From JANQPA01 sp964548175 (lineage in GTDB: Bacteria; Bacteroidota; Bacteroidia; Chitinophagales; Saprospiraceae): 64,000 bases of DNA. Where the stretch lies: contig CAZJQS010000019.1 in NCBI GenBank assembly GCA_964548175.1, forward strand, positions 1-64,000, read 5' to 3'. Of this stretch, positions 1-8,700 are shown piece by piece. Within the stretch, counting starts at the first letter, position 1. Every line of letters begins with the position of its first letter. Below the pieces are notes generated by a model. That model searched no databases. It was not told the DNA's origin and saw nothing but the letters and a program-made list of their open reading frames with translations. The position numbers were made by a program, and so were the translations under genes.

Positions 1-892
1 TGCCGCTCATATCATAAATACCTAGTTCGTTTGATCTTTTCTGTCCTACTTTGTGGGTTCCGCCTCCGGAGTTAGAAGAATACCATCCCACGGCGTCCAG
101 ATTGTCGCTGCCGGCGTATTTGTAGCCCCGGCTCTTGTTGCCGCCCCTGGCGGCAAATTCCCATTGGGCTTCGGTAGGCAGTTGATAATTCTTCCCGGTT
201 TTTTCTTTTAACCAGTTGCAAAAGGCACGGGCGCCGTACCAGGACACGTAAATAACCGGATGATCTTCGTAGCCGCGCTCTACTTCAAAACGATTGCCTC
301 TTTTAGAGATGCGACATTTTTCATTGCGGTAACTTCCCTCTAAATTAATCCATTCTGTTCCACCCTCTTCTCTATTGCCCTTTTCATTCAAAAAAGCGCA
401 GAATTGGGCATTAGTCACCTCGTATTTTCCAATGGAAAAATCAGAGAGGGTGACGGAATGGATGGGTTGCTCATCATCACCTGCTTCTTTGTCATTACTG
501 CCCATGCGAAAGGTTCCGCCTTCCACCAACACCATCTCCGGCTCGAAGGGCAGGCGGTCGGTGTAGGTAGCGGTGACTTTAAACTGGATATTATCGCCCT
601 GTAATCGTTCTCTTTCGTCCAGCACCTGCCAGCGGATGCGTTTGCCTGTGCCGGGGGTAATATCGGGGCCGACGTCGCCGGATACCTGTCGCAGCGGCCC
701 GCTGTAGGTACGCCCGCCATCGGTGCTGAGGTAGAGCCGGGTGGTGAATTTGAAGTTGTTGTTGTCCACGCGGAGGTCGTAGGTAACGATGATGTCTTTT
801 TCATCCTGCTCGGCGCGGATGTTGGTGATCTGCTGGGCCGATGCGAGGGTGGCGGTCAGCAGGAAAAATAGGGGTAGTAGCGTTGGTTTCAT
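1..892 (-). CDS. Formylglycine-generating-enzyme-like (SUMF1/FGE-sulfatase) secreted protein, C-terminus outside window
   Basis: The frame is open from ATG at 892 to the window edge (297 codons), so the C-terminus is missing. Residues 1-19 form a signal peptide ending ASA-Q. Residues 20-115 are a beta-rich domain (STDGGRTYSG, the pattern of a fibronectin- or Ig-like module). The SUMF1 domain begins near residue 118 with MVLVEGGTFRMGS and continues with KYEVTNAQFC and YQLPTEAQWEFAARGG, all typical of this family. In true FGE the domain oxidises a sulfatase cysteine; in Bacteroidota most secreted copies have other or unknown roles, including gliding proteins such as GldJ/GldK. The cysteines that would decide between enzyme and structural homologue lie beyond the edge. 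Family assignment is secure, the function is not. Confidence 0.88.
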   Translation of the reverse strand, partial: MKPTLLPLFFLLTATLASAQQITNIRAEQDEKDIIVTYDLRVDNNNFKFTTRLYLSTDGGRTYSGPLRQVSGDVGPDITPGTGKRIRWQVLDERERLQGDNIQFKVTATYTDRLPFEPEMVLVEGGTFRMGSNDKEAGDDEQPIHSVTLSDFSIGKYEVTNAQFCAFLNEKGNREEGGTEWINLEGSYRNEKCRISKRGNRFEVERGYEDHPVIYVSWYGARAFCNWLKEKTGKNYQLPTEAQWEFAARGGNKSRGYKYAGSDNLDAVGWYSSNSGGGTHKVGQKRSNELGIYDMSG

Positions 893-952
893 GAGCTTGA
901 TTTTGAATGTTGCGTAAATTTAGTGAATTTAGGGGAGGAAAAGTACCCTGTT

Positions 953-980
953 CGGACCACAGCGTGAACGCTGTGGTCCG
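953..980. repeat. Palindromic repeat, TGAA loop
   Basis: Perfect 12-bp arms CGGACCACAGCG and CGCTGTGGTCCG are separated by TGAA. The core ACAGCG-TRAA-CGCTGT recurs at 1500-1515, and a half copy lies at about 1558-1569. It lies between divergently oriented genes, so it is not placed as a terminator. REP-like element by structure; the name is inferred. Confidence 0.7.
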
Positions 981-1080
981 TGGTTCGTAGTGGAGGGAAT
1001 AGAAAAAATAACATTTGTCTTACATTACAAAGGTGGTTCTTTTCCAGATTTTCTTTAAATTAGGAAAAATTTAGTGCGTT

Positions 1081-1311
1081 ATGACTTTTCTTGAAGCTGT
1101 AAGCTGGGATTATATCCTGGTATGTATTTGTTCTTTTGCCGTTGTGATACTGGCGATCGTTTATCGACTGAGAAGCGCCAGTGACTTGCCTGATGACGAC
1201 CGTTCTGATGATGATGACCGGGGTGGCAACAAGCCTACTCTTGACGAACCGATCCTTGACTTACCAGATGGGGTGGTGTGGAGTGAGCGAGAGGAGGAAG
1301 TGGCTGTGTAG
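1081..1311 (+). CDS. Small single-pass membrane protein, unknown function
   Basis: 76 residues. A hydrophobic helix at about 10-28 (YILVCICSFAVVILAIVY) is followed by a very acidic tail with DDDRSDDDDRGG and a short conserved-looking end. Predicted topology is N-terminus out with the acidic tail in the cytoplasm. It lies alone between the SUMF1-like gene and a repeat cluster and does not overlap another plausible frame. The start follows an AT-rich leader with no clear ribosome binding site, which is usual in this phylum. I do not recognise a named family; small membrane proteins with such acidic tails are common in Bacteroidota. Moderate confidence that it is translated. Confidence 0.55.
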   Translation: MTFLEAVSWDYILVCICSFAVVILAIVYRLRSASDLPDDDRSDDDDRGGNKPTLDEPILDLPDGVVWSEREEEVAV

Positions 1312-1328
1312 GCATTCATTGGGGGTGG

Positions 1329-1441
1329 TGTAAGAAGTCAGCTACTCCTCCCGCCTGACGGACGGCCGGTTTGTTCGGCTTAAGTGATACTATTTTTGAG
1401 TTTTTTGCCGTAGAAAATCTGTGATTTTCTACGGCAAAAAA
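1329..1441. repeat. Dispersed MITE-like repeat, copy 1 (with 19-bp hairpin)
   Basis: The left end TGTAAGAAGTC followed by CTCCTCCCG matches the left end of the copy at 21177. The internal hairpin 1401-1441 has perfect 19-bp arms (TTTTTTGCCGTAGAAAATC and its complement) around TGT, and matches the hairpin of the copy at 62870. The right terminus is not recognisable and may have been overwritten by the adjoining TRAA-loop palindromes. Confidence 0.6.
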
Positions 1442-1475
1442 CTTAATAAAGAATTTAATTAGCTGCGCCGGATTG

Positions 1476-1546
1476 GGCAAGGTGAACCTTGCCTTCCATA
1501 CAGCGTAAACGCTGTGGTTGGTCATTGGGCAAGGTAAACCTTGCCC
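1476..1546. repeat. Cluster of three TRAA-loop palindromes
   Basis: Three short palindromes lie in a row: GGCAAGG-TGAA-CCTTGCC (1476-1493), ACAGCG-TAAA-CGCTGT (1500-1515) and GGGCAAGG-TAAA-CCTTGCCC (1527-1546). Two stem families alternate while the TRAA loop is kept. A further half copy, GTGAACGCTGTGG, follows at about 1557-1569. This is the arrangement of paired REP elements. Confidence 0.75.
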
Positions 1547-1581
1547 TACGAAAAGGGTGAACGCTGTGGGCCGGTTCGGTA

Positions 1582-2292
1582 TTAGGCTATATTGGTGAAT
1601 ACGGCCTGTATGTCGTCATCGTCCTCCAGCTTATCGAGCATCTTCTCGATCTCCTGCATTTGTTCCTCTGAGAACTCTACCGGGCTGGTGGGAACGCGTT
1701 CCAAAACGGCCCGAGTAATTTCTACGCCTTTTTCCTCAAAAGCTGAGCTCAGACTGCCGAAGCTGGTGTAGTCACCGTATGCGTAGACGATGCCGTCATT
1801 TTCGGTGATCTCTTCCAATCCGGCGTCGATCAGTTCGAATTCCAGTTCTTCCAGATCCATATCGTCCGTTTTTTTGAACTGGAAGGAAGCTTTGCGGGAA
1901 AAGAGGAATTCCAGGGAACCGGAGGGTGCCAATTCTCCGCCGGCTTTACTGAGGATCGCCTTAACGTTGGCCACCGTGCGGTTGGTGTTATCGGTGGCGC
2001 ATTCGACGATGACCATCACGCCGTGGGGGCCTTTGCCTTCGTAAGTAAGCTCGGTGTAATCAACGGCATCTTTGCCGATAGCGCGATCGATGGCCGCTTC
2101 GATATTGGCTTTAGGGAGGTTTTGTGCCTTGGCGTTTTGGATGGCGGTGCGCAAGGCTGAGTTCATATCGGGATCGGGGCCGCCTTCTTTAGCAGCTACG
2201 GTGATGGCTTTAGCAAGTTTGGGGAACAACTTGGACATTTTGTCCCAGCGCTTTTCTTTGGCGGCTCTGCGGTATTCGAATGCTCTTCCCAT
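1582..2292 (-). CDS. YebC/PmpR family DNA-binding or translation-associated protein
   Basis: 236 residues, the usual family length. The N-terminus MGRAFEYRRAAKEKRWDKMS followed by FPKLAKAITVAAKEGGPDP and the segment NLPKANIEAAIDRA are hallmark YebC signatures, as is YEGKGPHGVMVIVE. The family has three alpha/beta domains; it was described as a transcription regulator, and members including mitochondrial TACO1 act in translation. A TAnnTTTG box lies 45 bp upstream of the start. Monocistronic. The assignment to the family is firm; the cellular role is taken from the family. Confidence 0.95.
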   Translation of the reverse strand: MGRAFEYRRAAKEKRWDKMSKLFPKLAKAITVAAKEGGPDPDMNSALRTAIQNAKAQNLPKANIEAAIDRAIGKDAVDYTELTYEGKGPHGVMVIVECATDNTNRTVANVKAILSKAGGELAPSGSLEFLFSRKASFQFKKTDDMDLEELEFELIDAGLEEITENDGIVYAYGDYTSFGSLSSAFEEKGVEITRAVLERVPTSPVEFSEEQMQEIEKMLDKLEDDDDIQAVFTNIA

Positions 2293-2336
2293 GGTTTGAC
2301 GATTCTATTGATTAAGGTTTATCTTTTTTCAGGGCA

Positions 2337-2344
2337 CAAAAATA
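2337..2344 (-). promoter_or_regulatory. Candidate -7 element upstream of the YebC gene
   Basis: TATTTTTG on the minus strand fits the Bacteroidota TAnnTTTG consensus. No good TTG element is seen at the expected distance. Confidence 0.4.
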
Positions 2345-2494
2345 AATATTTGGGGAATTAAAAGCATGGAAAAAGGTATTTTTTTGATGTGCCGGCATTT
2401 TGTGGATGGCGCAGATTTTATTAGCCGCCGGCGAACGCCAAAATGTTTTTCTTTGCCATCTCTACAATCAAAACCTTACTAAACTTTCACTTCA

Positions 2495-3763
2495 ATGATC
2501 AAGCAACTACCACTATTCATTTTTTTACTTTTTCATTTTTCATTTTCACAAGCACAAAGCGATGCCTACCGGGCCTTCCAGATCGCTCAGGAAGCAGTTG
2601 ATGAAGATCCGGAGGAATACCTGGCGCCGATCCGGGCGCTGCAGATGATCAATTATAAAACTACCGACCCATTGGCGTTGAGTACTATGGCGCAGGCGGA
2701 GATGACTTACTTCTCTTTCGTCGGGGATTATGAATACACCTTGATGGCGAATGTTAAGCGCTTCGGGCCGGAGCGGGATCCTGCTTTCCTGCAGGTGCGG
2801 CATGACAGTGCTTTTGTCGATCAGCATACTTTTGTGGAGGCCCGGGATTTTATCCTGCAAAAAGCGGAGGAAGAGCAGGTGATTATGATCAATGAGGCGC
2901 ATCACATCCCTTATCATCGGTCTTTTGTGCATGGTCTCTTGAAGGGGCTTTATGAAAAAGGCTTTCGCTACCTTGCGGTGGAGACTTTATCTGATGACGA
3001 CATCAACGCTTTGGGGTATCCTGATCACAGCAGCGGGTTTTATTCTCGTGAGCCGCTCTTTGGAGAGATGCTGAGGGAGGCGTTGAAGACGGGTTTCAGG
3101 CTTGTACCTTATGAAAGTCAGCAAGAGTGTGCTGATGAAAGTGATGACCGGTATTATTGCAGTACTTTTCGCGATTCTGTTCAGGCAGTGAATATAAAGG
3201 AGCGGATCTTTGAGGAGGATACGGGGGCGAAGGTGTTGGTCTTTGCGGGCTATGATCATATTCATAAGGGTAGCCATAACAGCTGGATCAAAATGGCGCA
3301 GTTTGTTGAGCGGATGACGGGTATTGAGCCTTTTTGTGTTGATCAGACTACTATGATGGAGTCGTTGAATTTGGCCTATGAGAACAGAACTTATTATTCG
3401 GTGATGGAGTTGGTGGCGCCGGAAGAGCCTGTCATTGCGGTGAAGGAGGAGAAGCCGTATGCGCACGGTCCTTTTGTGGATGCGACGGTTTTTCATCCCC
3501 GGACAGAGGAGATTAATGATCGGCCGGGATTTTATAGTATCGATGGCAGGCGCAAGCCCTTCCGGTTGGGAGTGACGGAATTGGAGGAGGGGCAGTTGGT
3601 GCAGGCGTTTTATGTGGGAGAAAAAGGTTATCGGATCCCGGCTGATCAGTTTGTGGTGAGGACCGGCAGGGAGTCGTTATTTTTGTTTCCGGGAGCATAT
3701 GAGTTGGTCATTAGGGGCATGGATGGGGAGAATGTTATTGAGCGGGTAATTGAGCAGAGGTGA
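2495..3763 (+). CDS. Secreted EreA/ChaN-like (Tiki-fold) protein
   Basis: 422 residues with an N-terminal signal peptide (about 1-20, hydrophobic FIFLLFHFSFSQA). Residues about 130-270 contain MINEAHHIPYHRSFV, FRYLAVETL and VLVFAGYDHIHKGS. These resemble the histidine and glutamate motifs of the erythromycin-esterase/ChaN/Tiki superfamily (GExHxxxxH, then AGxxH). The last 100 residues form a separate beta-rich domain with an FLFPGAYELVIRG end. The superfamily includes proteases, haem-binding lipoproteins and esterases, so the reaction cannot be stated. The gene precedes a Na+/H+ antiporter, separated by two hairpins, so it is probably a single transcription unit. Superfamily call is moderate. 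Confidence 0.65.
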   Translation: MIKQLPLFIFLLFHFSFSQAQSDAYRAFQIAQEAVDEDPEEYLAPIRALQMINYKTTDPLALSTMAQAEMTYFSFVGDYEYTLMANVKRFGPERDPAFLQVRHDSAFVDQHTFVEARDFILQKAEEEQVIMINEAHHIPYHRSFVHGLLKGLYEKGFRYLAVETLSDDDINALGYPDHSSGFYSREPLFGEMLREALKTGFRLVPYESQQECADESDDRYYCSTFRDSVQAVNIKERIFEEDTGAKVLVFAGYDHIHKGSHNSWIKMAQFVERMTGIEPFCVDQTTMMESLNLAYENRTYYSVMELVAPEEPVIAVKEEKPYAHGPFVDATVFHPRTEEINDRPGFYSIDGRRKPFRLGVTELEEGQLVQAFYVGEKGYRIPADQFVVRTGRESLFLFPGAYELVIRGMDGENVIERVIEQR

Positions 3764-3783
3764 TTTTGACCGCTGGTTGAGCT

Positions 3784-3804
3784 CCTGCCTGCCGGCGAGG
3801 CAGG
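3784..3804. repeat. GC-rich hairpin downstream of the EreA/ChaN-like gene
   Basis: CCTGCCT and AGGCAGG flank GCCGGCG, followed by GATTTT. It may act as a weak terminator or may be one more palindromic repeat. Confidence 0.45.
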
Positions 3805-3878
3805 GATTTTCGCGATTGTTTTGGTGAACTAGGATGAGGAAGCCATGTTTTTTTAGTAGATTTCGGGCAGAAACCAGG

Positions 3879-3916
3879 CTAATGGAGCACCGCCGGCGGC
3901 GGCGGTGCTCCATTAG
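3879..3916. repeat. Strong 16-bp hairpin upstream of the antiporter gene
   Basis: Perfect arms CTAATGGAGCACCGCC and its complement flank GGCGGC. It ends 25 bp before the antiporter start. It is not followed by a T-run, so it is more likely a repeat or a leader structure than a terminator. Confidence 0.65.
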
Positions 3917-3941
3917 TAGTTATTCACTTACTCGAGAAACT

Positions 3942-5189
3942 ATGGAAATATACGGTATTGCGGTTACGCTGATCGTTTTGGCGGCCATTTTTGGATATCT
4001 GAATGTACGTTTTTTGAAGCTACCCAACACCATTGGATTAATGGTCGTGTCTATTCTGTTTTCGCTCGGATTGCTGGCGGTGGGAGGATGGTTTAAGGAC
4101 CTGGTGGAATGGGAACGGCAGTTGATCAGTCAGATCGATTTTCGGACTTTGCTGATGGAGGGCATGCTGAGTTTTCTGCTCTTTGCCGGCGCCCTGCACA
4201 TCGATTTTCAACAATTAAAAGCCCAGCGCTGGCCGATCATTTCTTTTGCGACGACAAGCGTGATCATTTCCACCATTTTAATCGGGGGCATCACCTATTA
4301 TTTGCTGCAGTTGTTGGGATTGGAGCAGCCGTTTATCTATTGTCTGCTTTTCGGGGCGCTCATCTCCCCTACCGATCCCATTGCGGTTTTGGGTATTTTA
4401 AAACAGGCGGGCGTTCCGAAAAAGCTGGAAGCCAAGATTGCCGGGGAGAGTTTGTTTAACGATGGCATTGGGGTGGTGGTTTTTATCACCATTTATGAAA
4501 TTGCTTCCGGGGGTAGTCATGGGCAGGCGATGGGCATTGCCGAAGTAGGCAAGCTGTTTTTGGAGGAAGTCGGTGGCGGAGTGCTATTGGGCTTGCTGCT
4601 TGGTCTGGGCGCTTATTATTTGATGACCACCATCGATGATTACGAAATAGAGGTATTGATCACGCTGGCCCTGGTGATGGGCGGCTATTTTCTGGCCTCG
4701 AAGCTGCACTTTTCCGGTCCGCTGGCGATGGTCATAGCCGGTCTGATGATCGGGCATGATCGGTTTAGGACGAGCTCGATGTCGGAGGAGACGGAAAGGT
4801 ATGTGGATCAGTTTTGGGAGTTGCTGGATGTGCTGTTGAATGCCGTATTGTTTGTGCTGATCGGCATGGAAATCATTATCTTGCCGTATAATCAGACGTT
4901 CATTATTGCGGGCTTGATCGCCATTCCGATGGTATTGCTGTGCCGGTATATTGCCTTGACGATCCCGATCAAGCTGATGGAGCGACAACTGGATTTTATC
5001 CCAAAAACCAATCTCATCATGACCTGGGGTGGCTTGAGGGGAGGTATTTCCATCGCATTGGCGTTGGCTTTAACGAACGAGATGCCGAGGGATTTGTTGC
5101 TGACAATGACGTATATTGTGGTGGTGTTCTCTATAGTAGTGCAGGGATTGACGGTGGAGCGACTCGTTAAACGAGTGACGAGAGCCTGA
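3942..5189 (+). CDS. Na+/H+ antiporter, CPA1/NhaP family
   Basis: 415 residues with about 12 hydrophobic helices. The family core is clear: FAGALHIDFQQL, then LISPTDPIAVLGILK and AGESLFNDGIGVVVFIT, in which the TDP and ND motifs carry the ion-binding aspartates of CPA1 exchangers, and GGLRGGISIALAL near the end. It exchanges Na+ (or K+/Li+) for H+ across the inner membrane for pH and salt homeostasis. The start is ATG 3942; the frame is open upstream to 3834 but that extension runs through a GC hairpin and gives no transmembrane sequence. A lipoprotein gene follows 24 bp downstream and may be co-transcribed. Confidence 0.93.
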   Translation: MEIYGIAVTLIVLAAIFGYLNVRFLKLPNTIGLMVVSILFSLGLLAVGGWFKDLVEWERQLISQIDFRTLLMEGMLSFLLFAGALHIDFQQLKAQRWPIISFATTSVIISTILIGGITYYLLQLLGLEQPFIYCLLFGALISPTDPIAVLGILKQAGVPKKLEAKIAGESLFNDGIGVVVFITIYEIASGGSHGQAMGIAEVGKLFLEEVGGGVLLGLLLGLGAYYLMTTIDDYEIEVLITLALVMGGYFLASKLHFSGPLAMVIAGLMIGHDRFRTSSMSEETERYVDQFWELLDVLLNAVLFVLIGMEIIILPYNQTFIIAGLIAIPMVLLCRYIALTIPIKLMERQLDFIPKTNLIMTWGGLRGGISIALALALTNEMPRDLLLTMTYIVVVFSIVVQGLTVERLVKRVTRA

Positions 5190-5213
5190 TAAAAAACTAA
5201 AAAAACGATAACC

Positions 5214-5669
5214 ATGAAAAAAATTAATTTGTTATTCTTCTTCAGCATGGCGCTCTTTTTTGCCTGCAACAATACTGCTCAGGAGCAAGGGGAACAAGAA
5301 GACGCTACCGACACTACAGAGACCGTGACCAATACGCCATTGACCGCCGTGGAAGCCAGTTTTTCCTGCCGGGAGCTGACAGGAGACGATGAGCCGTTGC
5401 CCTTGTTTGAAGTCGTCCTCGATATTAACGGCGAGGCTATGGTGGTAGATTCCACTAACGCCTGTGAAGTCTTTGCAAAAACAGACTATGAAAAATACGA
5501 CATTCCGGCCAATGCGATTACTGCTTGTGGCGGCTGGTATGCCGGAGCCGGTGATTACTACTATTTGGTCAGAAAGCAGGATGAATTATCCCTGATGCAG
5601 GGCTGGCAGGATGAGGGGCAGGAGGATGAAGGGTTTCATTATGTAGAAGTGAGGAAAATAAGTCTATAA
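5214..5669 (+). CDS. Small lipoprotein, unknown function
   Basis: 151 residues. The N-terminus MKKINLLFFFSMALFFACNN is a lipoprotein signal with lipobox FFAC, so Cys19 would be acylated. An acidic and Thr-rich linker (about 22-45) precedes a compact domain with cysteines in FSCRELTG, NACEVF and TACGGWY. It lies 24 bp after the antiporter gene and ends at a bidirectional terminator, so the two genes may form an operon. No family recognised. Confidence 0.75.
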   Translation: MKKINLLFFFSMALFFACNNTAQEQGEQEDATDTTETVTNTPLTAVEASFSCRELTGDDEPLPLFEVVLDINGEAMVVDSTNACEVFAKTDYEKYDIPANAITACGGWYAGAGDYYYLVRKQDELSLMQGWQDEGQEDEGFHYVEVRKISL

Positions 5670-5704
5670 TAAATAAAGGGGCCGGCGGCCCCTTTATTTA
5701 TTAT
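5666..5704. terminator. Bidirectional terminator
   Basis: Perfect 18-bp arms ATAATAAATAAAGGGGCC and the complement surround GGC, giving A-tract/T-tract hairpins on both strands. It separates the convergent lipoprotein gene and large TPR-like gene and overlaps the stop codons of both. Confidence 0.85.
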
Positions 5705-8700
5705 GATATTTTTTTATAGTGTTTTTTGTAAGCTTTCTTAAATTTTCTGAACCGCTTATCGCGCTTTAATTCTTCCATTTCGTACCGTTCAAAAGAGGTT
5801 TTGTAGTTTTTCCCGCCGAATGCCCGGTAGTTTTCCTCAGCCATTTTTTCGGCTAAGGCTTCCAGTTTAAATGCAGGGAGGGAATTGTCCTCTACCAGCT
5901 GACGCAACAGGCTGTTGGTAAAGTTTAATTCCGTCAGTTTAGTGCAATTGCTCCACACGACAAAGCTTAGGAAATCGTTATTGCGTATTTGCAGGATCTT
6001 GCGCTGATAAGGCACCAGGTTCAGGCCGTACCCCTTATTGATGATGTTATCCAGGTAAAAGGCATTGAGCGAAGTATACGCATCCTGATAAGCCCGGAAA
6101 TTGCTTTCCTGAGTACCTGAATGAACCTTTTCCTCCAGTCGCTCCAATTCGGCTTTGCGCTGCTGGAAAGCAGCCGCCACCTCATACTCCCCGATCTTGC
6201 GCTGAACGCGACTCAGGTCGACGCCGCATTCCGGAAATTCCTGAGCGACCTCCAAAGCCTGGCGGAAATATTGCAGGGCGGAAGTATAATCCATATTGCC
6301 TACAGCCCTATCCCCCAATTCCATTTTGATGTAATATTGCTCATTGCGCTCCACGCAAATATCTCCAAAAATATCATCTTTCAGTCGACGCTTTTCGTCC
6401 AATGCATAGGCCGAAAGCGGCAATTGATGCTCCTCGATAAAAGCCTGCATGGCGCGATAGCCTTCGATCCTGGCCTGCTCATAGGTCGAGCTTCGAAGCT
6501 GAGCCATGCGCTGGTCTACTTCAGCAGCATATGCGGTATTGCGCTTTTGGTTCAGCTCGGCTAACAGTCCGGGACGGCGATAGGATGCCGGAGCAAAATC
6601 AACCAGGTTGATGGCTTCGATCCAAAGATCAAGGCTCTCTACGTAAGCCTGTTGACGGTCTTTCCATTTGGCTTGTTCCACCTTTTTAGCAAAAGCCATG
6701 CCTTTTTGGGCCGACTGGTATTCTTTTTTGGAAAAAACGAATTGGTGCGTCTGATAAAAACGGTCTAACTCATTTTCCAGGGCGGCTGTATTAAAATTAG
6801 CCTGAGACAATTGCTTCAATATTTCATCCTGATACTTTTCAAAAATCCGGCGATATTGGCCCATCATTCTGTCTTCCTGCATTTCCAGGCCTTTTATCGC
6901 CTGATCCTCCTGCAGTTGTGCGTAAAGGCGATCCAGTTGTCGAGTAGCCGCCGGCAGATCAATGCTGATCTGCTGAGCCGTTTGATCCAGTTGCAACTGA
7001 TAATACTCACTAAAGGTTTTTCTCAATTCATTTACAAGTGTTGCAGAGATCAGATCCGTCTCTTTTCCGGCGGCCATGGACTGCAGTTCATTTAACAAAG
7101 CCCGGGCATCCTCGAAACGGGCAGCGCTGAGGTACTGACGATTCAGTTGCATTCCGCTTCGGACAAGGGCGGCAGATACCAGGCGGAGTCGGTTTGCCTG
7201 TTGTTCAGTGAAAGCCTTTCTCTTTTGACTGAACAGTTGATTCGTAGTCTTGAGCAAAGCCAGGCTGCCGGCTATTTGGCTGCTTTCGTTTTGAAGGCGT
7301 TCCAATTGCTGCAGCTTATCGTCCATCTCCATGCGGTCGATCTCCTCCAACTGGCTGTCGACGGAATTAGCTGCCGCGACGACCCAGTAACGCTGACCTT
7401 CCAGTTGGCCGGCTTCCTGCAACAAGGCACGAGCTTTGTCGTAGTTCCTTTGCCGGGCGTAGCTTTTAGCTGTCGACAAAAACTGATTGTATAGCTGCTG
7501 ATAGGCTGCTGAAACAGGCATTTCGCTGGTCAGATCATTGCTGTACAGTTTGTATACCCCTTCTGCTTTGGACAAAATGCTCAGCGCCTTATCAAATTGT
7601 TCTGCTTGTATTTCAGACTGTGCATTGGACAACATATTGCGGTAGACATCGACGACTACCTCGCGGCGCTCTTGTTGCAGGTTTCGACAATCGCCTCTGG
7701 AGGCAGACAGCTCTTCGGGAAATTCTCCGCAGAAACGAATGGCCTGATCATATTTACTCATCTTTTTGTCCAGATAACGCTCCTCTCTGGCGGCATAAAC
7801 CAGATCATCATATTCTCTGACCACAACCTCACGACGTTCCTTACCGATCTCCTGCGCCAGTTTGAAACGGCTTCTTTGATCCAGCTGCTGAATGAGTTGT
7901 TGCGCCTGGTCCAGTTTTTGTATTTTTTCGGAAAAACGATCATTACCGGTTCTTAAAAGGGCATACACCTGTTGAGTAACCAGGTAGGTTCTGCGTTCCT
8001 GTATGCTCTGATTGTAGGCATATTGCAGGAAATTCTGGTTAATCTCCTGAGCCTGTTCCAGGTATCTTAATTGTTCTTCTATGGAACCGGAGCGATACTG
8101 CAATAATTTCTGCAATTGATTGTAATGGATCTGCTTTTTCAGCCTTCCGATCTCCTCCCAGCGCTCTTTAGGCAGTTGTCCTTTCGCGATCAGTCGCTCT
8201 GCTTCTTTCAACATTTCCTTTTGTTCTTCATAATCATTGGAGCGCGTAATGTCCTCCATCAGCTCATCAAAGCTAAAGTGAAAAGCCTGACCACGTTTTT
8301 CGTTGATCCTTGCCTGGCAATCCTCAGGAGAATATGCCTCTCCACAAAGTGCTTCAGCTTCAGCAAAGACCTGCAGCTGGCTTCTCAGGTCACGGGAGCG
8401 AGCCGCTTCATTCAATAAGCGGTTTAGTTCATTGGAGTAAACATGGCGTAAATGGGTGTTAATCGACCTGGCACAACCATTTTGCAGATAACGATTACAA
8501 AGTTCGCGCGCCTGTTCCAGTTGGGCTTTTTGTCTGTCGAAGTTATTCCCGCTCAGGGCTTCATTCACTAACTGATCGTATTGAGCCTGATAAATAGCCT
8601 GTTCGCAATTACTGACGGCAGAGAATTCACTGCAAATATCCCTGGCGGAAGCATATTCCTTTCTCGAAAGCGCATCGTTGAACATACGTTGTGCGTAAGA

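Noticed and set aside
1401..1441. Hairpin taken as a transcription terminator
   Set aside because: No gene ends right before it on either strand, and the same hairpin recurs in the repeat copy at 62914-62962.
953..1546. Possible CRISPR array
   Set aside because: The repeats are few, of unequal size, palindromic and without uniform spacers; no cas genes are near.
3834..3941. N-terminal extension of the antiporter frame
   Set aside because: The extension crosses a perfect GC hairpin and is not membrane-like; ATG 3942 begins the first helix.
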